Shown piece by piece: positions 52,712-56,821 of a DNA stretch of 56,821 nt. The DNA is taken from positions 1 through 56,821 of the forward strand of contig JAPLUI010000470.1 in NCBI GenBank assembly GCA_026397725.1, in the 5' to 3' direction. Origin of the DNA: Verrucomicrobiota bacterium. Its GTDB lineage: Bacteria > Verrucomicrobiota > Verrucomicrobiia > Verrucomicrobiales > Akkermansiaceae. Below the pieces are notes generated by a model that ran no database searches, had not been told where the DNA came from, and worked only from the letters and a program-made list of their open reading frames with translations. Within the stretch, counting starts at the first letter, position 1. The number at the start of each line of letters is the position of its first letter. The translations under genes and the position numbers were made by a program.

Positions 52712-53437
52712 CTATGCCGGAGTCAACCCGAGCGACCACTTGAGGTCATCGCCCGGGCGGACGATGACCACATCAAAGGGGAAGATGCTTCCGTCCGGGC
52801 GGGTGAGCACGTTGCGGGGCAGGGCGTCGAGGATGAGCAGGTCGCGGACCGCGTGGTAGAACGCGCCGTCCTTTCGAGGCAGGGGTTGCCAGCCTTCGGC
52901 TTGAAACCAAGCATTGATTTGCTCCTGTTCGGTGCGCTCCCCCCAAACGAACGGCTGGGTGGTGAGGATCGTGCGACCGTTGGGATACTCCGTCATCCCG
53001 TGCACGCGGAGGGAGTCGCCGAAAAGCTCGTTTTGCCAAGCCAGTCGGGCGAGATACTCCGCAGGTGTGGCGTCGATGAGCCCCGCAGTGACGCGTGGCG
53101 GCGTTCTGCGGCCTTTTCCTCTGACCAATTCCCTGCCGACGCTGAAACCAAACTTGCCCGGCTTGGTGGACTTGAAAACCCGACCATGGGCCTCGTCCAA
53201 ATAGACCAAGTGCTCGCCGCCCGTCAGTTCGTCGCTTTGTTGCGGCGCGACTTCGGTCCATAGAGCACCTTTTGCATCAAAGATCGCAGCGAGGGATTCA
53301 GACTCGAGGTCGGTGCGGATTTCCCTGGCAAGCCCAAGACCCGCCGGCTCTGCTGAACGAATTCGGCATAGGTCGGCAAGGATGACTCCCGGCTCGTAGC
53401 CTTGGTTTTTGCTGTCGTTGCGACGGTCATTGGACAT
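52712..53437 (-). CDS. Polyvalent-protein kinase-like domain
   Basis: A 241-aa protein. The C-terminal 150 residues have a kinase-like pattern: GEHLVYLDEAHGRVFKSTKP with a potential ATP-binding Lys, YLARLAWQNELFGDSLRVHG, ILTTQPFVWGE, and LILDALPRNVLTRPDGSIFP FD VVI, in which D-x-x-x-x-N and F-D resemble the catalytic and metal sites. It recalls the Ser/Thr kinase module found in polyvalent proteins of phages and conjugative elements. It may be a separated module. The gap to the next gene is 50 bp. Confidence 0.6.
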   Translation of the reverse strand: MSNDRRNDSKNQGYEPGVILADLCRIRSAEPAGLGLAREIRTDLESESLAAIFDAKGALWTEVAPQQSDELTGGEHLVYLDEAHGRVFKSTKPGKFGFSVGRELVRGKGRRTPPRVTAGLIDATPAEYLARLAWQNELFGDSLRVHGMTEYPNGRTILTTQPFVWGERTEQEQINAWFQAEGWQPLPRKDGAFYHAVRDLLILDALPRNVLTRPDGSIFPFDVVIVRPGDDLKWSLGLTPA

Positions 53438-53487
53438 GGGGAGGATGGCACGGGGCGCAGTTTATTCAAGAGCAATCTCATTGGCAA

Positions 53488-54687
53488 TCATCCGTTGCCT
53501 TTGCGTGTGCATTGATTCGCATCCGTGGTGACGGCCGCCGGCTGCTTGAAATCGACGGTTCGGGCGGCAGGTGCAGCGGCGAGCAAGCCGGCGAAGGTTT
53601 GCGGCGTGATGACCTTCTTCTTGTCGGCGTAGATGGCCGAGGTGATGCGGATGTCGGAATGGCGCAGGTAGCGGCTGGCCACGTAGATCCCGTGTTCACT
53701 GGCGATGACGCTGCCGATCTCCTTGCGCATGGTGTGCAGCGGCTTGGCGGAATCCACGCCCTGGGCACGCAGCCACGCCAGCACCCGCACGAAGACCCCA
53801 TCGCAGCGGTAGCCGCGGGCCTGCATCCGGTTGGGCGGCGGGTTCGGGCTTTCGATGACGAACGTGGTGGTGGCGGCCTTGGCGCGATAACCGCGGAACA
53901 AGGCGAGGGCGTCGGCGTCCAGGTCAATTTCCCCGGCGCTGTCTTCGGACTTCAGTCGGTGGTATTCCGTGGACTCCACCCGCAACAGCGAGCGGGAGAA
54001 ATCGAACGCCCGCCACAGGAGGTTGTCGATCTCCGAGCGCCGCAGACCACAGACCAGCGCGAGGACGATGACCTTGAAGGATTCGGGATCGGACTCCGCC
54101 AGTTCCTCCTTGGCGCGGGCCAGGATGGCATAAGGGTCGATCTTGGAGACGTAGCGCATGGACGGGGGTTTTTCCATGGCGACGCCCTCAAAGGGCAGCA
54201 GACGAGGAACGGTGACCGACTGGTCGATGAAGGGCAGGATTTTCTTCCCGAAAAGCGCCTTGGCGTTGCGGATGAGCGAATTGACGGTGACGATGGCACG
54301 GCGCTCGGCCAGTGGGTCGGTCTCGGCTTCCCGCAGGCGGCGGTTCTTCCAGGCCACGATTTCGGCGGGGGTGATGGTTTCCAGTGGGACGGCGTCGATT
54401 TGATTCCGCCACTCCGCCACTCCGCCACCGTGGAAGTCGTGTTTGCGCTCGCTCGTGATCTCCCTGATCTCGGAGACAATCAGGCGGAAGGCCTTGGTGT
54501 AGGCGTCGAGGCTTTGGCGGCGGGCTGAGGAAATGCGGCAGGCGGCGGCTATGAACGTGCCGACGGTCGCGGTGTCGGAGCAGGTGCTGGCGGCGGGCTT
54601 GTGGCGTTCGAGGGCCGCAGCCCATCCGTTCGCCTGGATGAACGAATAAATCTCGGCGGCTTTGAATGAAAGAGTTGCAAGGATCAA
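53488..54687 (-). CDS. Tyrosine recombinase (island integrase)
   Basis: A 399-aa site-specific recombinase. The N-terminal part contains the core-binding helices (SLDAYTKAFRLIVSEIREI). The catalytic domain has the first Arg in ALVCGLRRSEIDNLLW, H-x-x-R in KPLHTMRKEIGS, and the terminal SRYLRHSDIRITSAIYADKK with the second His and nucleophilic Tyr. The frame opens with TTG at 54687, just after an in-frame stop, 50 bp from attR; there is no ATG nearby. It should catalyse recombination between the two tRNA-Tyr repeats. Confidence 0.9.
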   Translation of the reverse strand: MILATLSFKAAEIYSFIQANGWAAALERHKPAASTCSDTATVGTFIAAACRISSARRQSLDAYTKAFRLIVSEIREITSERKHDFHGGGVAEWRNQIDAVPLETITPAEIVAWKNRRLREAETDPLAERRAIVTVNSLIRNAKALFGKKILPFIDQSVTVPRLLPFEGVAMEKPPSMRYVSKIDPYAILARAKEELAESDPESFKVIVLALVCGLRRSEIDNLLWRAFDFSRSLLRVESTEYHRLKSEDSAGEIDLDADALALFRGYRAKAATTTFVIESPNPPPNRMQARGYRCDGVFVRVLAWLRAQGVDSAKPLHTMRKEIGSVIASEHGIYVASRYLRHSDIRITSAIYADKKKVITPQTFAGLLAAAPAARTVDFKQPAAVTTDANQCTRKGNG

Positions 54688-54737
54688 ATGCGATCATTCA
54701 CGATTATTTGTAAGTCATTGGAAATGCATCCAGTAAA

Positions 54738-54795
54738 AGACTGTAAATCTGCTGGATAACGCCTACGTTGGTTCGAATCCAACTCTGCCCACCAT
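54738..54795 (+). other. attR: 58-bp tRNA-Tyr fragment
   Basis: Identical to 6486-6543 except at 54756. It lacks the acceptor 5' strand, D arm and first anticodon-stem bases, so it is not a working tRNA. The rest of 54688-55021 contains only flanking DNA: a small palindrome TCCATTCACTTCCAATGGA right after attR and otherwise nothing I can assign. Confidence 0.88.
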
Positions 54796-55021
54796 GTCCA
54801 ATCCATTCACTTCCAATGGATTATGTAGCGGGGAAGCCCCCGCAGTTGACGCCTCACCCGACGCCATGAATCCCTGTGGCGACAAATTGACAAGAAAGGC
54901 AGGCTTGGAGAAATTCCGCAATCCAGGTGTAACTCCTCATGGGAGGCTATTGCTATGTACTTTGTGAAGGCGCCAAGTGCGCTTCGCAAGACGCAGTGAA
55001 CTGAACATCCGTAAAAAGCCT

Positions 55022-56332
55022 ATGAAGATAAACATCAACCAAGGCTTGAAGCTGCCGCTGAGGCGGTTGGCAGAGATCCTCGCCCTCGTAGCCACGACGG
55101 CAGCGAGCACTGCCACTCCCGCCATTGAGATCACCAGCGTCCCGCCCTACGGCTCGTGCGACCGGTTGCAGGGCCGCGTGACAAACGCCGATCCCGCGAC
55201 CCACGCCGTGGTGGTGTTCATCTACATCCCGTGCGTGTACTGGTGGTCCAAGCCCGTGTGCAACCCGGCCCTCACCCCCATCCGCGCCGATGGCACCTGG
55301 TCCTGCTCCGTCGCCACGGGCGGCATTGACAATCTGGCCACGAACTTTTGCGCCATGCTGGTGAGCACCGGCTACACCGGCCCGTGCGTGCTCGGCCTCC
55401 CTGCGCTGCCGCCTGCAGTCACCTCTCAGGCCATTGCCATTCAGTACGTTTCACGCGAGCCGGTTTTTCCGCGCCGCATTTCCTTCAGCGGTTACGAATT
55501 CCATGTGAAACTCTCGCCGTGCCTGACCATCGGTCCCGGCCCGTGTTACTACGGCGACGGCACCGACCAGGTCTGGCTGGACGCCTCGAACCGGCTGCAC
55601 CTGCGCATCTCCTACAGCAACTCCCGCTGGCGGTCCGCAGAGGTCATCTCCATGCGGCGGTTCGGGTACGGGCGCTACGTGATTTACCTCGATACCCCCA
55701 TCGATGCGCTGGATGCCAACGCCGTGTGGGGCTGTTTCACCTACGGCGACATGCCGTGCAACACCTGGCGCGAGATTGACTTCCTGGAGGCGACCCGCTG
55801 GGGCAATCCCAACGACAGCAATAACTGCCAATTTGTCGTTCAACCGTGGAATGTGGCGGGGCACCGGGAGCGTTTCCGCGTGCCGCCCACCGTGGCCAAA
55901 ACTACCCATGTATGCGTCTGGGACACTGACCGGGTGACCTTCCAGACCTTCGCCGGGCACTCGACCAATGACGCCGACCTGATCCGCGAGTGGACCTGCA
56001 CCAACGCCATCCCTGTGCCGGGGGATGACACCCTGCGCATGAACTTGTACCTGGCCGACAACAAGCCGCCGTTCAATGGCCAGCCGGTGGAAGTGGTAAT
56101 CAGCCGGTTCGAATGGCGCCCTTTGCTCAAGAACTGGCGCTATGGTGAAGGCACGTTCGAGTTCACGATCCTTGGCCAGGCCGGCCAGATATACGAGGTT
56201 CAAACATCCGACGACCTGCAAAACTGGACCACTCAGGACACAGTGTCCGCCACGAGCGCAGCAATGCTGTATCGGGATACCAATGCCGCGGCACGGACAA
56301 AGCAGTTCTACAGGGTCCTTCCGGTGCCATAA
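55022..56332 (+). CDS. Secreted GH16-like glycoside hydrolase/lectin protein
   Basis: A 436-aa exported protein with a signal peptide (LAEILALVATTAASTATPA). Residues about 35-140 form a cysteine-rich beta domain. The central domain has a concanavalin-like beta-jelly roll with WREIDFLEAT, which matches the GH16 catalytic motif E-x-D-x-x-E, and WNVAGHRERF, which resembles the downstream part. GH16 enzymes cut beta-1,3/1,4-glucans, agar or carrageenan. The C-terminus carries FTILGQAGQIYEVQTSDDLQ, a common end domain in Verrucomicrobiota secreted proteins. I chose ATG 55022 (MKININQG). It lies just outside the island and belongs to the chromosome. Confidence 0.75.
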   Translation: MKININQGLKLPLRRLAEILALVATTAASTATPAIEITSVPPYGSCDRLQGRVTNADPATHAVVVFIYIPCVYWWSKPVCNPALTPIRADGTWSCSVATGGIDNLATNFCAMLVSTGYTGPCVLGLPALPPAVTSQAIAIQYVSREPVFPRRISFSGYEFHVKLSPCLTIGPGPCYYGDGTDQVWLDASNRLHLRISYSNSRWRSAEVISMRRFGYGRYVIYLDTPIDALDANAVWGCFTYGDMPCNTWREIDFLEATRWGNPNDSNNCQFVVQPWNVAGHRERFRVPPTVAKTTHVCVWDTDRVTFQTFAGHSTNDADLIREWTCTNAIPVPGDDTLRMNLYLADNKPPFNGQPVEVVISRFEWRPLLKNWRYGEGTFEFTILGQAGQIYEVQTSDDLQNWTTQDTVSATSAAMLYRDTNAAARTKQFYRVLPVP

Positions 56333-56684
56333 AACAAGTGCCAGTGGAGGTAAGGCGGGGTAGCCGTGTTTGCCTGTCCCTTCATTTCAAGATGGCTCAC
56401 AGGACGGGACCATGAGCGTTTTGCAGAAACATGAGAAACTCAAACAGGGGTAGGTTTCTCGTCCGCCAAAACGTCCACTGTCGTGACATGAACACCGCCG
56501 CGGTCAGTAGCAAAAAAGCGCACCCCAACTTGCAGAAAATGCTCCAAGGACGCCGCCGGAGCCGTTTGCACGTGCCAGCGAACGATGGGCTGGGATGTGT
56601 TTAAGAGGTTGACAACAGGTACCGTTGCAGCCGCTGCACTCAGTCGTCCCAGCGTGTACAGCGCTGTTACACTGACACTAGCGT
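56333..56684. other. Intergenic region without recognised gene
   Basis: No convincing reading frame or RNA is seen. An imperfect palindrome GTGTACAGCGCTGTTACAC at about 56655-56673 could be an operator. Confidence 0.4.
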
Positions 56685-56711
56685 CCTAAATTGGATTTTT
56701 TTACCACTAGG
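56685..56711 (+). repeat. 27-bp dispersed repeat, right copy
   Basis: Nearly identical to the left copy (109-136, minus strand), one base shorter. It overlaps the stop codon of the adjacent minus-strand partial gene. Confidence 0.5.
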
Positions 56712-56821
56712 ATTGGACTGAGGCGAAAAGCTCGTCGGGCACGCCTAACAACTTGAGGGTCGCCCGCTGGCGTTTGGCCACCTCGGAGATGAGCACCGCG
56801 CCGGTCGCATAGGACACGGAC
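56707..56821 (-). CDS. C-terminal end of an unidentified protein (partial)
   Basis: From the right window edge the minus strand reads 37 residues, SVSYATGAVLISEVAKRQRA followed by TLKLLGVPDELFASVQS, then TAG. It has the composition of a real helical C-terminus. The product is unknown because most of the gene lies outside the window. Confidence 0.45.
   Translation of the reverse strand, partial: SVSYATGAVLISEVAKRQRATLKLLGVPDELFASVQS

Noticed and set aside
54738..54795. Second tRNA-Tyr gene
   Set aside because: It lacks the 5' acceptor strand and D arm; it is the attR repeat.

Overview
The window looks like a GC-rich chromosome segment from a member of the Verrucomicrobiota or a close relative. 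The clues are a secreted delta-60-repeat protein with thrombospondin type 3 repeats, secreted proteins ending in the 'Y-x-V-x-x-S-x-D-L-x-x-W' domain common in that phylum, a REP-associated transposase with its REP array, and weak or absent Shine-Dalgarno sequences. No ribosomal RNA or other strong phylogenetic marker is present, so this is inference.

Layout. (1) 1-6456 is core chromosome: a secreted alpha/beta hydrolase (-), UTP-glucose-1-phosphate uridylyltransferase (+), a REP-associated tyrosine transposase (-) with a 47-bp REP array, a class I/II aminotransferase (+) and a CPBP/CAAX-type membrane protease (+). (2) A tRNA-Tyr gene at 6457-6542 is the integration site of a genomic island of about 48 kb. 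The last 58 bp of the tRNA region (6486-6543) recur with one mismatch at 54738-54795, next to a tyrosine recombinase (53488-54687). (3) 54796-56821 returns to chromosome: a secreted GH16-like protein and the end of an unidentified gene.

Inside the island. The left arm has a LysR regulator, a metallophosphatase coupled to a zinc-ribbon protein, an HNH endonuclease and a HEPN-type protein. Then comes a 29-kb block (13028-41929) of genes all on the minus strand, which reads as a stacked defence island. In transcription order it holds: a DUF1998 helicase, an SNF2 helicase and a PD-(D/E)XK nuclease, all overlapping; an AlbA_2/Schlafen-like protein with an internal deletion; TIR-NB-ARC-WD40; DUF4062-NACHT-TPR; an Eco57I/PglX-like DNA methyltransferase; an AAA ATPase, PIN-like nuclease and RNA ligase, all overlapping; SMEK-NB-ARC-TPR; and SIR2. 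Three of these genes carry an apparent disabling change (TGA in the methyltransferase, TAG in the SMEK-NB-ARC gene, +1 shift in the SNF2 gene) and a fourth has lost its middle. The block is therefore partly decayed, or the assembly has base errors.

The right arm is the mobility and replication side: a serine recombinase, a compact structured-RNA candidate (43203-43412), four cargo genes, two terminase-small-subunit-like proteins, a zinc-finger primase-like protein, a D5/P4-type helicase, an AlpA-like excisionase, five 32-bp-phased iterons (a candidate origin), a polyvalent kinase-like protein and the integrase. No capsid, tail, large terminase or conjugation gene is visible. The element looks like a P4-like satellite or integrative mobilizable island rather than a complete prophage.

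Best candidates for undescribed biology: the ATPase/PIN/RNA-ligase operon, the SMEK-NB-ARC-TPR plus separate SIR2 pair, the DUF1998 helicase/SNF2/PD-(D/E)XK operon, the orphan structured RNA, and the phased iterons.
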